From Certhia americana (taxonomy: Eukaryota; Chordata; Aves; Passeriformes; Certhiidae), in the NCBI GenBank assembly GCA_018697195.1, contig JAGMWU010000042.1, positions 534,222-598,221 on the forward strand: a DNA stretch of 64,000 nucleotides, in the 5' to 3' direction. Positions 40,131 through 52,890 of this stretch are shown here, one piece after another. Position numbers and translations under genes: made by a program. The notes beneath the pieces were generated by a model. That model ran no database searches. It was not told the DNA's origin and saw only the letters and a list, made by a program, of their open reading frames with translations. Within the stretch, counting starts at the first letter, position 1. Every line of letters begins with the position of its first letter.

Positions 40131-42501
40131 AAGAAAATATCCCAAGCACACTCATATTAAACCAATGAACCATACATAAAGGTGGGCTGAGATTGTGTAT
40201 GTGTGATTACCTACCCCTGAAAAAATAGAAGGAATTCAAGAAACAAACACATTCAGTGTTGCAAAGGTGACTGAAAGGAGCAAACAAAACCCTTGTTTCA
40301 AATCTCTGCTGCTGTACATGGGTATTGATAAATCAGTCACAATGGCACAGGACCCATGTGGTATCAGACATTAAGCAGAAAAATGAAAATTAACACTGTT
40401 TCAGTATTTTTCCTCTGTTTTATCAAACACCAAAACAAAGATTCTAATAACAATAGCTACTTTCATAAAATATACTCCAGGGAAGAGCTGGAACATGACT
40501 TTTTTTTTTTATTCATAACCACAAAATTCTTTACTATTTTAACTATGAAACCGAATCAAAGTTTCTTATACTGAAATATTTTCCCAGCTGCACAGCATGA
40601 CAACACTGTATTGAGTTCTAATGTTATAACAGATCACCGCTGCAGAATATTTATTACAAATCTTTTAAAAGTGCTATATGAAATTCATTAGTGCTCCTTA
40701 ATCAATTCTTGGACCAACATGCACATTAGCTTCCGACAGCCTAATTCAAAAAAGCAATTACAACCCTAGTCCTCATGTAAAAGGAAGACAGAAAGAAGCT
40801 GTGTTAAACCAGTTTAAAAGAATGAAAATGTAAAGAAAACAGATTAGGAATGATTTATATCAATGCCTAGTGCTGAAGTTAATTACAACTAACCCAATAA
40901 AATAGTGCCTTTATTATTGTACAGCAAGTAATAACCTAGACGCAAAAAACAGAACTCTTTGCTGACTTTCGCATGCTCAATTCCACAGCACACTACCATA
41001 AGAATTAAAGAAGTAGTAAATAAGCCATACAGAAACAGCAGGTTTTTAACTAAAAGCAGAAGACTCCCCTGCTGTTTAACCATGTGGGTTATTCCATGTA
41101 AACAGAGCTTCCTATAAACTAGTATTATGTTGTTAGTGGTAAATGCCTGAAACTATAATGAGAGTTTAATTTCAATACTTAAAAGTTAGAGTTCAAGTCA
41201 CAGTAAGCTTTTATAGATTCTGAAAATAAATTATACACATGTAGAGCTGGAGTTACATACTTAAGTACTAGATTCTTCAGTAAAAATACCACAGAAAAAA
41301 TTCTCAGCTTGTCAGACACTGCCTTTTGTGCTATGAGATTACTCTCAAAGTGACAACTGTAGCCTTTTCTACAAAGGACTCAAATCTATCCTAAAAAAAT
41401 ACATTGTTATGAAAGATACACTACATAAAATGTTACAGCATGTAAAATCTTTAACAATTGCACACAGCAAAAAAATCTTGAAATTGGCTGTATTTGCCAT
41501 AATTTATGGCGATACCAAACATGCTTAAAACAGCAATTAAAACTAACTTAATCCAAAATTCATACAAAATTATAAAACATCATTGCATAAATAAAGTTAT
41601 ATCTGTAATAAATTTAACAGCATAAAAGCTGCATAATCTCTCTGATCAAAACGCATAAACTTCATTTTTGTATCTAGTTTCAAACAAGTATGAAAAACTG
41701 GGGGGAAAAAAACCAAACAAGTGGATCAGCGCTTTCAGGTCCCCAGTTTCTGATGGAGGAAGTAATTTCCCTGGGCAGCTTTTCCCTCTCTCTTTCCCAC
41801 TAGCAGGCTGTTGCCATGACGCCTCGTGAAACAAAATTAGGGGTCAGGTTTGAGTTCATCTAGCAGCAAACCCTCTCCACTGCAGTTTCCTCTCCAGGTT
41901 CTTTAACCATCAGCTATTTTCAATGCCAAGATAAAAGACTAGCTTGAGAAAGAATATGAACAGGAATCTTAAAAATTAGCTGAGAAATCAAAGTACCATG
42001 CAGTTCTGCAAATAGCAGCAATGGGAAGCACAGAACTCTTAAGTCAAAGGAGATGAGTCAGGAAAACAGACATGAGGAAAAGTGACAACATAAGATGAAC
42101 AAAGGGAAAAGATACAAATAATTAAGTTGCAGTGCCAGCATCATTTCCATGAACAAAGGCAAACAAATTGAGGAATAGCAGAAGCAGAATGTAACCAACC
42201 CTTGATTTCAGTGGTTTTTTGTTTAACTGTGATTGTAATTTGAGATTTTGTAAAACCACTGAACAGGACGGAAAATGCCTTACAAGGTAGACTATAAATT
42301 ACAAAAACAAGAAAATCACAGCAAATTCAGTGCTGCACAGCAGCACCAGTGGTGCTGGACTGGTCCTGCTGATAGCAATATTCATCATCACCACCAAATA
42401 GCAGCAATCTTCCTGCTCAATGTTTTTAGCTTCAAATAAATAAATTTAACTAATAAAGAAATATGACACTGGTTTCAGAACCATAACCTCCCTTTATATG
42501 G

Positions 42502-42571
42502 CAGGGGGTTTGGAACTAAATGATCTTTAAGGATCCTTGCAACCCAAACTTTCTATGATTCCATGATTCTG
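42502..42571 (+). mobile_element. CR1 LINE, 3' end fragment (plus orientation)
   Basis: The block matches the 3' end of avian CR1 from memory: GGAACTAAATGATCTTTAAG, then a CCAACCC-like segment, ending TTTCTATGATTCCATGATTC, the degenerate ATTCTATG octamer tail that marks the end of the element. Only about 70 bases are present, the usual severe 5' truncation of CR1 copies. It supports an avian (or at least sauropsid) origin of the window. Confidence 0.85.
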
Positions 42572-42720
42572 GTATCACCCTTCTCCCCAAATGCAGCTTG
42601 GTTTCCATTTAAACTCTGGCAATGAATATACGCACATGACAAACAAGAGTCTTGCTATCACTGTACCTTTGAGGGAATGAAACTCAAGTATATGAACCAA
42701 TCCCACCTCTTCACTCTTAA

Positions 42721-42746
42721 CACAGGATGTCTGAACCCATCCTGTG
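42721..42746. repeat. Short perfect inverted repeat
   Basis: Arms CACAGGATG (42721-42729) and CATCCTGTG (42738-42746) are perfect 9-base inverted copies around an 8-base loop. No function is assigned. Confidence 0.7.
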
Positions 42747-44498
42747 ATATTCCCTTAGGCAATCCTGTTCTAATGCAGATCTTTTTCTTAAAAGATTTAG
42801 AGAAAATTAAGCTAAATCAATGAAAAAAGCTGAAAAATTAATATCTCTCCCCCTAAACTCCATTTACATACTGTGCTCCCTTCCTCATCCTACATCTATT
42901 GTCTTTATTTACACTAAAATATAATATATATATAATTTGCAAAAGAGGTCTCTATTATCATCTCACCACAATAAACATGATAAATAATAATTTTCTGCTC
43001 CTTTCACTGCAAATCCTTACCTGCACTGATCAAGCAGACTTACAAAAGAAAAATATAACCATTTTGGTTTCACATAGAAATAAATGTCTTCAGAACTATT
43101 CAAAGAGCACTGGAAAATCCAGCTGTTTCTTCTGAATCAAAATTGACTCGGAACTAGGATCTAACACCTAATGGACCTCAATATAATGATTGCTGCATAA
43201 CCTGTTACAAGATTTTATCACTTAAGTTATCAGAAAATACTCATGGAAAAAATAGTGCATTGCCAAAATCCTTGATGACACAAATGTCTTCCCAGTTGCA
43301 GAAATAGGCAAAATGCACAGATGCATCTAAATAAGAGTGCAAGTCAGACAAAAAACTGAACAGCACCACTACACAAAGTTTCTCTGAGTAGAACTTCCAG
43401 TAAATAGCACAGCTCCCCAAATCCAAAGTTCCCCAAGCAGTTCTGCTTGGAATCAGAGACACATTATTTGGCTGATTAACACAAACAAAAAAGTCTCCAT
43501 ATTTGTAATTAGTATTAAATCAGCAACAAGCATTGATGCTCACTGAACTTTCCATAATCTCATACCCCTCCCCTGTACTAACCCTCTTTCCATAGTCTCA
43601 AATTAAACAGACTGGCTGTAAAACAGCAGGGTGTCAAATTAAAGCACACTTTATTTTCAGAGGTCTCCACACTTCACAGCTGACTTCCTGTCAGGAAGAG
43701 TTCCATTTCAGTGCAGAGCCCCACCAGCAGGGAGCTCACAGAATTAAGTGCCAGTTGATATTACTTTGTTTTGCATTTACCACCCATGAGAATATTGTTC
43801 AAAGATCTAGTTATAAAGTCAGCGTGGTATCATCCTTCTGACTAGACTGCTAAGCCACAGGGTGTGCTCTTGCTGCACAAAACTCACCTTAAATGCTGGT
43901 GTTTTTTTAAGTCCTAGTGTGCTGGTGAAGCAACAGGATGCCTTTTTTCTTCAGAAAAGTCTTGCTTCTGTAGCTAAATTATGTTCCCTTGGTTTTGAAC
44001 ATCTGCAGCCCTGTACATTAATGGAAATGAAGCTGTCCTGTTCCCCTATCCGACTCCCAAGATTCACATTTACATTAGACAATCCACCCTCCTCCCGAGA
44101 CATAAAAACGCATACATCAATCAAACAAACTCTCAGCAACCCAGCTTTAAGGGCTAATAATTCCAGCTGCAGAGGGTGTGTTTTCCATTAAACTCACACC
44201 AACACCATGTCCTAAATTTCTGACCAAATGCAAATAATTTTGAACTCATGACAGAGTTCTTCTTCATATCAGTTTATAACACATGAGAAGTCTATAGAAC
44301 CACTAAAGACTGTACTTTGAAAAAAGAAAATCAGGGAGGAAAAATGCTCACTTTTGCCACAGAACTGTGATTTGGTAAGAACAACTTAGAAAAGTTCATC
44401 TCTCTCCATTTCAGTGTGGCAAACCATTTCAAAAAATGATTTTGTGGTTTGTAACCCTATATTTTATTCATTTCTCTACCAAAAGCCTGCAAGACATT

Positions 44499-44536
44499 TG
44501 GATTGTTCCAAGAATCCAACTGGATTGTTCCAAGAA
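44499..44536. repeat. 22-bp tandem duplication
   Basis: The 16-base word TGGATTGTTCCAAGAA occurs at 44499-44514 and again at 44521-44536, giving a direct duplication with a 22-base period. It is probably a local slippage or duplication event. Confidence 0.85.
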
Positions 44537-45289
44537 ACACTGCATCACATCACTCCAAAAATGTCCCGGCATGACTACACCTATCCCACTTGTACCTCTC
44601 TATACACTTTCTTAGTCTAATATATAGAGCACATCTTGACTTTTTTTCATAGTTCAAAACCACGAAGCTCATCCTTGTAAGCAGGGTTGTGTAGCATAAA
44701 CCAAAATATGCTAGTTTTTGCTTGTCTTAAAATCTCACATTGTACATTTCGTCTCCAAACTGGAGAATGAATAAACCTTTAAAACATCCTCCTAGACTAC
44801 GTATTACAGAAAAATATAAGGATCTAAAGCAAACACATTTTAACCACTGAGACCACCACCTGCCAGGATACAACTACCAAGTGCTTACTGCATCACTAAG
44901 TCAAAAATAAGTCACTTACTATTTGTGCAAGATTTATTGGCAAATAATTCTCAATACATTCCAACCTATTTTCACGCTTAAGGCAAAAGCAAAATTACAA
45001 ACTTCTTTGATTTTTACTACTAAGCAAACTGTCAGTATACATCCAGTCACTTCATAGCATAGCATATTGTTTCTTGTACGAGTCCAACACAATTTTTTAA
45101 TTGCTTTTAAAATTTAGCCAATGATGGACATGGGCATTTTAAATGGCCTATCTATAAGCCATACTAAAAGCACAATATCCCTGAAGCCAGCAATTACACC
45201 TAAGAGAAAAGACAGATTTCAGGCAGATCTTAAGTGTAGTTAAGTGTAAACCTTAGCAATTTTAAGAGAAGGAGTTTGAAGAAACTCTT

Positions 45290-45400
45290 ATTTAAACATG
45301 CCAGGGTGCTCTCCAAGCAATTCCATGGAAATCAACTGGCAATTAGAGGCGATTAAGCTCAAACAATTTAGAAAGCAACAGGATATCAGAGCAGGGGTGA
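45290..45400. promoter_or_regulatory. Candidate short conserved element with homeodomain-like sites
   Basis: This non-repetitive block contains GGCAATTAGAGGCGATTAAG, that is, CAATTA and GATTA cores close together, in otherwise AT-rich intron. Weak evidence; only alignment could support it. Confidence 0.2.
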
Positions 45401-46567
45401 AGTTCTAATAGACAGGTTGTACATTATCCTGGATTTTCACACAGAATATATTATAATAATATAGTTCTGGAGAGACAAAACCTACATACTGTTTAAGTCA
45501 AAGAAAAATATATATATGCAGCTAATTCAAATGTAATTTCAACATACTCCAGTTCAAAGGAAAGGTTTTCCCATCTGTTTCCATTTATTTCAATCTTATC
45601 AGATTTGCACTTCAGACAGTTATCTACCAATCTGATCTTCAGACACTTCAAATGTATAACATAGTTCAATGAAGCAAGCAGCAAAATATCCATAGCACAT
45701 GTAATCCATTTGTAATTACTCCAAGTACTCTGCTCAGTGACAAATACCAAGCATGAAAGTTGTCAATAGATGTTTTCAGCACCCAAACTGAAATCCTCAG
45801 ATTTCAGAGATGGAAGAAAAATTCCCACTCGGGAAGGAAGGAAGTTACACTATGCAAAAACCCCAGATATATCAGTGTAAGGGAGAACCCAGGTGATCTA
45901 GAGAACAGATTTGGTAACCCAACTTTCTGTTTTGTTGGAAGTTGAACTTGCTGACAAGACAATATCTAAAATCCAAACATCAAAGGACCACATTTAAGGA
46001 GTATGGATTCCACAGGCAGTGCCCACCCACACCTTCCAGGACTTTCATTCACATTCTCCAGAGTTAATCCTACTGCCAAACAGCTCACTGTGCTGCAATG
46101 TCTTGCAATGCAGGAGAATGCAGAAACCCTATATCACAACAAGTAAAGGAAATGGCCATTGAGGACAAACAGATGAATCACAACACTGCTTTTACAAACT
46201 TAGAGAGCTTAATTTCTTTCAACACTGGACTCTTCTACACCACTGAATGCTCTTAAGATTCTGGACTAGTAGCTACTTTGTGAAGATATGGTGAAACTTT
46301 TCAGACAGACTATTTTACCTGGTGATAATAACTGTTACCTGAAGCATTAATTAAACTTAAACCTCTTCTGCTCCAGGAGAATACTTTGATAGCATGACCT
46401 CTGGCTACTGTGGGATCTACCTTTCCCTCTCCCTGGCTCTGACCACAGTCTCCATCCTGCAAAACTAAACCACTGTAGACCAAAACATACATGGCAGGGG
46501 AAAAGCAATTTTTGAGGAGAAAACAGTTTATAATGTAAAATCTTTTCACTGAAAATGTCTAAAGTAG

Positions 46568-46602
46568 CTAAACATAAAGCTAAACATAAACTAAACATAA
46601 AG
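46568..46602. repeat. 12-bp tandem repeat (CTAAACATAAAG), three copies
   Basis: Units CTAAACATAAAG, CTAAACATAAA and CTAAACATAAAG follow one another; the middle copy lacks the last base. It is a small intronic minisatellite with no further context. Confidence 0.85.
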
Positions 46603-46981
46603 CTCAACAGACATTTCCCAATTACTTTCTATCCGGTTGAATCCTAAAAAAGATTAGTATGAAGAGCTCCTAGTTTTTGTCCAATTACAAGGACCATGTA
46701 ATATTTGTTACTAAATTACACTTGAAACATCCCTACAGCTGCTTGCATAACAATTATGGCAATCCCATGTTTTCAAATGTTAGGATTTATACAGTTTTAT
46801 TAATGTGCCTGGACCCACTTGGTATGAAGCAGACCTGAGCAGCTTAAGAATTTAAATAACCCATAGTAGAGTAAGTTAACCTTGAATATTCTCCCTTCCA
46901 CAGCCACCTCTTCTCTACAAAAAGCTAGGCTAGCAAATATTCTTCCAATTTTCAAATATTTCGAAAGAGCATAAACAATAA

Positions 46982-47008
<27 letters not shown>
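46982..47008. repeat. T27 homopolymer
   Basis: An uninterrupted run of 27 T on the plus strand in intron D-E. On the minus strand it would look like a poly(A) tail, with any retroposon body lying to the right. None was recognised there. Confidence 0.95.
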
Positions 47009-47013
<5 letters not shown>

Positions 47014-49369
47014 AGACAAAAGTGCACTCTAAAGTTTCTGGCACAACGTTTCAAGGAAAGTTAGCGATACAAGGCACAAGGCAAACACCTATGGGCAAGA
47101 TTCATGAAAAGTCTTCCCCTGAACTTCTCCATTTAGACTTCAGTAAGTTCTTTTTTCAATATTTGTGTGTTAAGATCTAAATCATTTTCATTTGCCTGAT
47201 AAAGTTATGTTTCTAACCATTTTATCATGAAGGCAATCTATCACTGAAGCTTTTTAACTCAAGTACAGCTGCATTAATCTTTCATACAGACAAAGATCCT
47301 ATTGGCAGAAGTTCACACTGTATAAAAAAGAAAACCTTTCCACTCCTGATATCTTTTAAATGGCTTTAAAAAGGAAATTAGAGCATGTATTACAGTTGGT
47401 AGAAAATCATCTGACAGCTTACAAAATCCCTACAAAATCTACCCTTTATGCCAAAACACACATATATATATTTTTTGACCACATATCTAAAGGATTATCA
47501 ACCTTTTTTTAAACTTATTTTCAGCTGATATAACAAAGTGATTAGATGGAAGAACATTATTGTGAAATATCATCATCTAATACTTGAGGCGCACAAAAAG
47601 TATTCCAATAGCGTTTATGCTCTTCATATCTAAACCAGTATATTTCTAAAGAGTTTTAATGAATCTGTTGAGTTTAGCTGCCATGGTATCCTAGTGACAT
47701 TGGTCTTTAGATAAACTATAGTCAATTCAATTAAAACTTCATAGCAATCACTATATTTATCCATCACATCAAATTGCACTTAAAAGTAGATTAGGAACCA
47801 GTGCAGATCACAGGGCATCAGCATAATGCATTTTCTCAACCAACACTGAAAACCTGCCACCTTCTACATCAAGTAATATCTCCAAGCAATTCAAAGGCTT
47901 GCCACATTTTAGAACACACTGCAGAAAACCTTTGATGAGGTAATGAACTTGGATCAATGATGCAAAGCTTTTTTTCTGAGCAGAGGATCCTCATAAAAGC
48001 CTGAAGATCCCACTGCATTCCACAAACACTTAAGCAATGGGGTGGAAGAGGAAGGAGGGTGTGGGAAAACTCTGCTGAAAAAATCTAACTCCTATTACTC
48101 TTCCTTAGGGAAAACAATGGAATCATACAGTTTGTATGGGTACAGGGAGCATGTTGGTACAGCTCAATTAAGATTCCTTATCAAAGTAATAGAGATGAGA
48201 TGACCAAGATGCAGCCCATGCAAGAGATGCACTCTGACTTCTTTATGAGCACCAGAATCCACCAGAAAAGGGATTTGGTAGATAATGAAGTATCATGCTA
48301 AAGAAATGTACCAAAAACTTTCCCAGTGTAATTTTTTTTCTGTCTTAATACTACTAAATCAGCCTCTGCTGTATTTTTTAAATGCACGCATAAACCTCCA
48401 AAACCTGGCAGAGCTACACATGACATGTTCAATCATGATTATATTTCACTGGGCAATATGAGGAGATGCTATCTCTACACATGAAAAATATTTGTAGTGT
48501 TAGGGTTTATGCTTCCCTCTTCCATCTCCCCATGGAAGTAATACTTTATCAAGGTCTGACATACATCTAATAGTAATAGTTATGCAGTCATATTGCAATA
48601 TAGTGTATTAGTATTTCCAGAAGATAAAATATCTAGCAATTAAATATATTGAAACACTAGGTTTGGTCTTACATACACCATCAGTGACCAAGAATGTCCT
48701 TTTGAAAAAACACCGGAAAGAGGAAGGAGGAACCAAGAATCAGAATACCTTAAACAAGCACATGGGGTGCATGTGTGGGCAGTGGAGGGGTCATACAAGT
48801 AGCTGCAGTATTCATTAATTTTCAGTTGTAACCTTTTAAATAGGTTGGGTGGCATTCCATCAATTTTAGAAAATTATCCAAGAGCTGAACAGTGTTTGAA
48901 TCAGTTAGTGTAAGTTTATTTTGTAGTCTAGAACATTTAGATTAAGCAGAAAAATGCTGCTTAGTAGAAGGTGAATCTGAGAACAGCCACCTAATTAGTT
49001 CTCTAACACAAACTCCACTAATGATTCAGTTGATTGACTACAGAAAGCAGCATCTTTCAAGAGCCAGAAATTTTGTAAATCCAAAGGCATTCAAGGAAAA
49101 TCACAGAACCTATTTCACCTACTTCATACTTTTTCACCTTGGAGCTACAATAATTAGACAAATGCCTCATGCACGTGAGCAAGAGACAAATATTTTTAAT
49201 CCCTTCATGAGAGAGGAGGGAAGACCACAGTTTTTCCTACACAGTCATGCATTTCAAGAAAATATCTGACAAATGAAGGGATGCACAGTAGCATTTATGC
49301 TTTATGGACATGCACTGAATTGGTCCATGCCCCTTTGAGTTTTAGGCACAGAGAGATGAAAATGCTTTC

Positions 49370-49750
49370 TTCAGGGGTGACATCAGTTTCCTTGTGCAGA
49401 AGTCTTGTCTCACAACTGCATGTGAGCACCTCCAACATCCTGATGTCACTCATTTAGACAGGAGAACAGAAAGAGAACTTCTCTCTTTTGGCTGGTTTAA
49501 TTACCCCGACAGGATGCCAGGCCAGACGAGATGGTGCTTCCAGGTTCACTGTACTGTATGCATTTCTGATAAATGGGAAAAGAATAGATGACCTGGCAGA
49601 AGGCTCAGACAATAACATGTGATTTACAGGACATGAATGCAGCTACTATAAGATTTATCTGACAGCCCTCTCCGATAGTGGACTGTTGAGTATCCGATGG
49701 AATGATTTCTAGTCTGGAAAGTCTGCTACTGAGTAGCCATACACATTATT
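49370..49750. promoter_or_regulatory. Candidate conserved non-coding element
   Basis: Roughly 380 bases stand out for higher GC, several CpG dinucleotides and lack of simple repeats. They include a TTTAATTACC homeodomain-type site (core 49498-49503). All six frames are interrupted. Enhancer function is an inference from texture and location in the largest LRBA intron. Confidence 0.3.
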
Positions 49751-50859
49751 TATTTATTAGATGTTTTGGGTTGAAACCATTTTTAAATGATGCACTTCAC
49801 AATGCTCAGCCATAAATTTAGTTTTAAACCCTAGAAGGGAGGTAGTGTTATTGGAATGTGTGTCAGACTGAATTAGGATGAGCAACACAACACTTTTATA
49901 AAGTGGCCTTGAATGCAACGTCAATTCCTTCAAAAATGATATTAATGTCAAATAAGCAGGAACACTTTGCAGTAATATTAAATGAAGGATTCTTTATGTT
50001 TTGATAGATTTATAGAAATGTAAGTACACACACAGAGACACGTCTCAAAATGTAGCATGTCTATCAAAAAACAACTGTAGAAAAAGCCTTTTGTCTGTGT
50101 CTCAAACCACCTGTTTCTCTTCTCACCTTGTGTTAAACAGAAAGCAAAATATCAACATGCAAACACGAAAACATTAAATAAGGGTCTTTTTCCATCTGCC
50201 TAAATATATGAATTTTAAACAAGAAAAATTAACCAGGTGTCAAAAATAGTTTCAGAGCATTGTACTTCTTTCATTTTTTTTTAATTACTTCATCCATTAA
50301 AGAGCTTTATTTTCACAGTTTTATGAAAAATATTGTGGGATATTATTATTCCATTTTCCATCTTTTCAGGAAGAAAAATATAATTGAGCCACAGATCTAA
50401 ATGAACATCAGAAAAACACCAGGTGCTTCAGGAAAACAATCCAAGTACTTACATCATATCTTCAATGTTTAAAATAAATTTTGAGAAGAGGGTATCATAA
50501 AAAACACCAAAGATTAATCAGAGCAATCTTTCAATTTCATAAAATGATGGCTGACAAATTTGTGAAGTTTTAAATCAAATTTGCAGATACTCACTTCATA
50601 ACTATGCCACATTATTTATGTGATTAAAAACTGGTTTTTGACCTGATCTTTTGATCTTTGGCACTGCATCCTCTCCATCTCCTCTTAAAAATTAATTAAA
50701 ATTTTAGCAAAAGGATATCACTTCATTTCCCACCCTATCTTGCAGGGGAAAAAAAGAAAATAAAAAGAAAGGAAAAAAAAAGAAAAAAATCAATCAAGCT
50801 CAACCCCATCTCCTCCCAGTATCTGTAAAATGTCGGCTTGAAATTCAATTTCATATCTC

Positions 50860-51260
50860 TCAAGCTTTCATGTAGCCAAAGACAGTTCACTTCTTAACAA
50901 AATAAATCACTTCTGTGATTGCCATGCTGACCTCTTTGAATTAGGAAAATTCAAAGTGAAAAATGTAATTATCACCCCAGAACAATCTGTATACATCTGG
51001 AGCTAATTTTAGATTCATTTCTCACATCATTTTTCATATTCTGCCAAAAAATTACAGCTGCTATGTAACTTTTAAAAGACTTTGAGGCCTTTGTGACTTT
51101 ATTGGTTTATTTCTACTACTCCACAAAGAACCACCTCAGCCTGTGCAACTAAGCAATCACGGTAGCTTCAGTTTGATTAGATTAGCATTAAGTGGCATTG
51201 TGACACATATGACAAATAGATGCATTAGGAGCACGTCATTTATTCCTTATCCTTTCCACT
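50860..51260. promoter_or_regulatory. Candidate conserved element with paired GATTA sites
   Basis: About 400 bases of non-repetitive, balanced sequence. It includes GATTAGATTAGCATTA at 51175-51190, adjacent GATTA cores of the kind bound by K50 homeodomain factors (OTX, CRX, PITX). LRBA introns are expected to carry enhancers of the nested eye and brain gene MAB21L2. The call rests on appearance and motif content and has not been tested by alignment. Confidence 0.3.
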
Positions 51261-51889
51261 TCCCAAAACCAAACAAGTGACGTACAGTAACAGAGCACAA
51301 CATGATTTTAAGATTAGATTACCTTACCCAGAAAAAAAAGGGAAAGGTCAGGCACTAATTATTGGTAAAAGTAGTATGGATACCAAAAACTAATTTTTCT
51401 AAATGGTAATACCAAATTGTCAGACATATATTTAATACTTGGATTAGTTTTTACTTTAACACATTCCTGAATGAACAGTAAAATTTGCTATATGGATTTC
51501 TCAGTAGCAAAGATTCTTTTATAATTTAAATCAGCTGCAAGTTCATATTCTAGAAGTTGTGAACAATGTTCACTTCCAGTACTGCCATATGTAAAATAAC
51601 AATCTCTAAATTCCAAAAGTTCCATAAGGAATATTAAATTCCTTTTGGGTAAAACGATACTTTATTTCCTGGGGAAGATGGAAAACTAGATGAGTAAAGT
51701 TCTGGTTACATTCATTAATAATAACCTCACTGGAAAACATAACTACTCTTCACTAGTTCATTGTAAAATCTATTAGGTGTAATCTCCAGAAATAATTGTT
51801 CTTATTGCACTTTATTGACAATGTAGACTATTGATTTTTCACACCTTCTATGATTCTTTCATTTGTATTCATGAAATGTCTATCAGCAC

Positions 51890-52080
51890 ACTCTAAATAA
51901 ATTTGGCAATATAGGCACTAAAACGAATAAATCGATGTGAAGAAACATTAATTTTGCATTATCCTTATTCGTCAGGCAAGCAAACCATAGGGGTTGTAAA
52001 TGAAGGTCAAAGGTTTTGAAATGGGTCAGAACCCTTGACCTCTAGACCAATACCATTCCCATTAAAAAAGGCTATTTTAA
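51890..52080. promoter_or_regulatory. Candidate conserved element with nuclear-receptor-like half sites
   Basis: This is a repeat-free block of mixed composition. It contains AGGTCA-A-AGGTTT (DR1-like) at 52004-52016, and GGGTCA at 52023-52028 facing TGACCT at 52036-52041 (inverted half sites, 7-base spacer). There is also an AATCGAT site and an ATTTTGCATTA stretch. Regulatory function is inferred only; conservation could not be tested. Confidence 0.3.
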
Positions 52081-52170
52081 AGTTTTAAGTAGGGGAATTT
52101 ACTACCAGAAAGGTATAATTTTTAAGGCACCAAAAGAAAGGCTCAATAAAAACAGTCTTCCATTTAATTA

Positions 52171-52171
<1 letters not shown>

Positions 52172-52203
<32 letters not shown>

Positions 52204-52214
52204 AAAAAAAAAAA
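52172..52214. repeat. A31-C-A11 tract
   Basis: The plus strand has 31 A, one C and 11 A. It is the longest near-homopolymer in the window. It could be an old retroposon tail, but nothing recognisable lies on its 5' side. Confidence 0.95.
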
Positions 52215-52828
52215 CCTCAAAAAAAATCCAATTAATACTGCACACATAATTTTAAGAAAGTTCCTTCAGCTCTGTCTCTTTTTGAACCACAGGAACAGGC
52301 AGTTCTCAAGTTCTTACATATCTAAAATCACTTTGCTTTTAGGAATGTACAATGTCCCAAACTGATGACAACCAGGGCTGCTTTCTTAAATTTTTCTCAA
52401 ATCCTTAGTACTTGTCAAATCAATTAGGAATGACAGGGTTTCAAGAGTATTTATCACTCATTTCATAACCTCTACACAAAAGGAAAAATTCTATTTATCC
52501 CACAGGATTCAGCATGTCGGGATGCAGGAATCAATCTGTTTCTTTAATATTTTATTGATCCTATCTCATCTTACAAAAATGACAGCATAGAACTACCTAG
52601 GCACACCATCTTTAATGTTATGTAAATGCTCAATGGCAAGGTAACAAAACCCCACTTGAATAGACACAGTGACTATGATTTGATTTTTTTTTTTAATCAT
52701 AAGGCCTTGTATCTTTTTACCTATTACACATGAACCTAAATTAAAAGTAAAATTAAAAGTAAAATCTTTTCTGTAATTTCCATTGTGTTCAAGCAGATCA
52801 ATTTCAGACATGGTGACTTAAATCTCAC

Positions 52829-52890
52829 CTGAGAGCAAAGGAGCATCACCAGCTCCACAACTGAACTGCTAGATTTCATACACACAAGAC
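52829..52890 (-). CDS. LRBA: LRBA exon D: VCMKSSSSVVELVMLLCSQ block
   Basis: This 62-base exon completes the Ser codon begun in exon C and adds 20 codons, LVCMKSSSSVVELVMLLCSQ, ending in phase 0 with CAG before GTGAGA. The acceptor is an excellent pyrimidine tract ending TTTTGTAG. The residues form an amphipathic helical stretch conserved between LRBA and NBEA. The exon is short and followed by the 18.5-kb intron, so its definition depends on its strong splice sites. No anomaly is seen. Confidence 0.95.

Larger units (their letters stand above)
34366..52828 (-). other. LRBA: LRBA intron D-E (18.5 kb)
   Basis: The donor is GTGAGATT and the acceptor TGTCTTTACTCAG. This large intron has no recognised exon or nested gene. 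It does have two CR1 3' ends on the plus strand (38222-38284, 42502-42571), a T27 tract at 46982-47008, an interrupted A tract at 52172-52214, several short tandem repeats, and blocks of higher complexity that look like conserved non-coding sequence (near 39.5-40.1, 45.3, 49.4-49.75, 50.9-51.3 and 51.9-52.1 kb). Other parts are ordinary AT-rich sequence. Confidence 0.8.

Noticed and set aside
46982..47008. Processed pseudogene tail
   Set aside because: No coding remnant or target-site duplication was recognised beside the T27 run.
34366..52828. Nested MAB21L2 gene in the big intron
   Set aside because: MAB21L2 is a single coding exon of about 359 codons. No open frame of that size exists in the window, so it must lie elsewhere in the locus.
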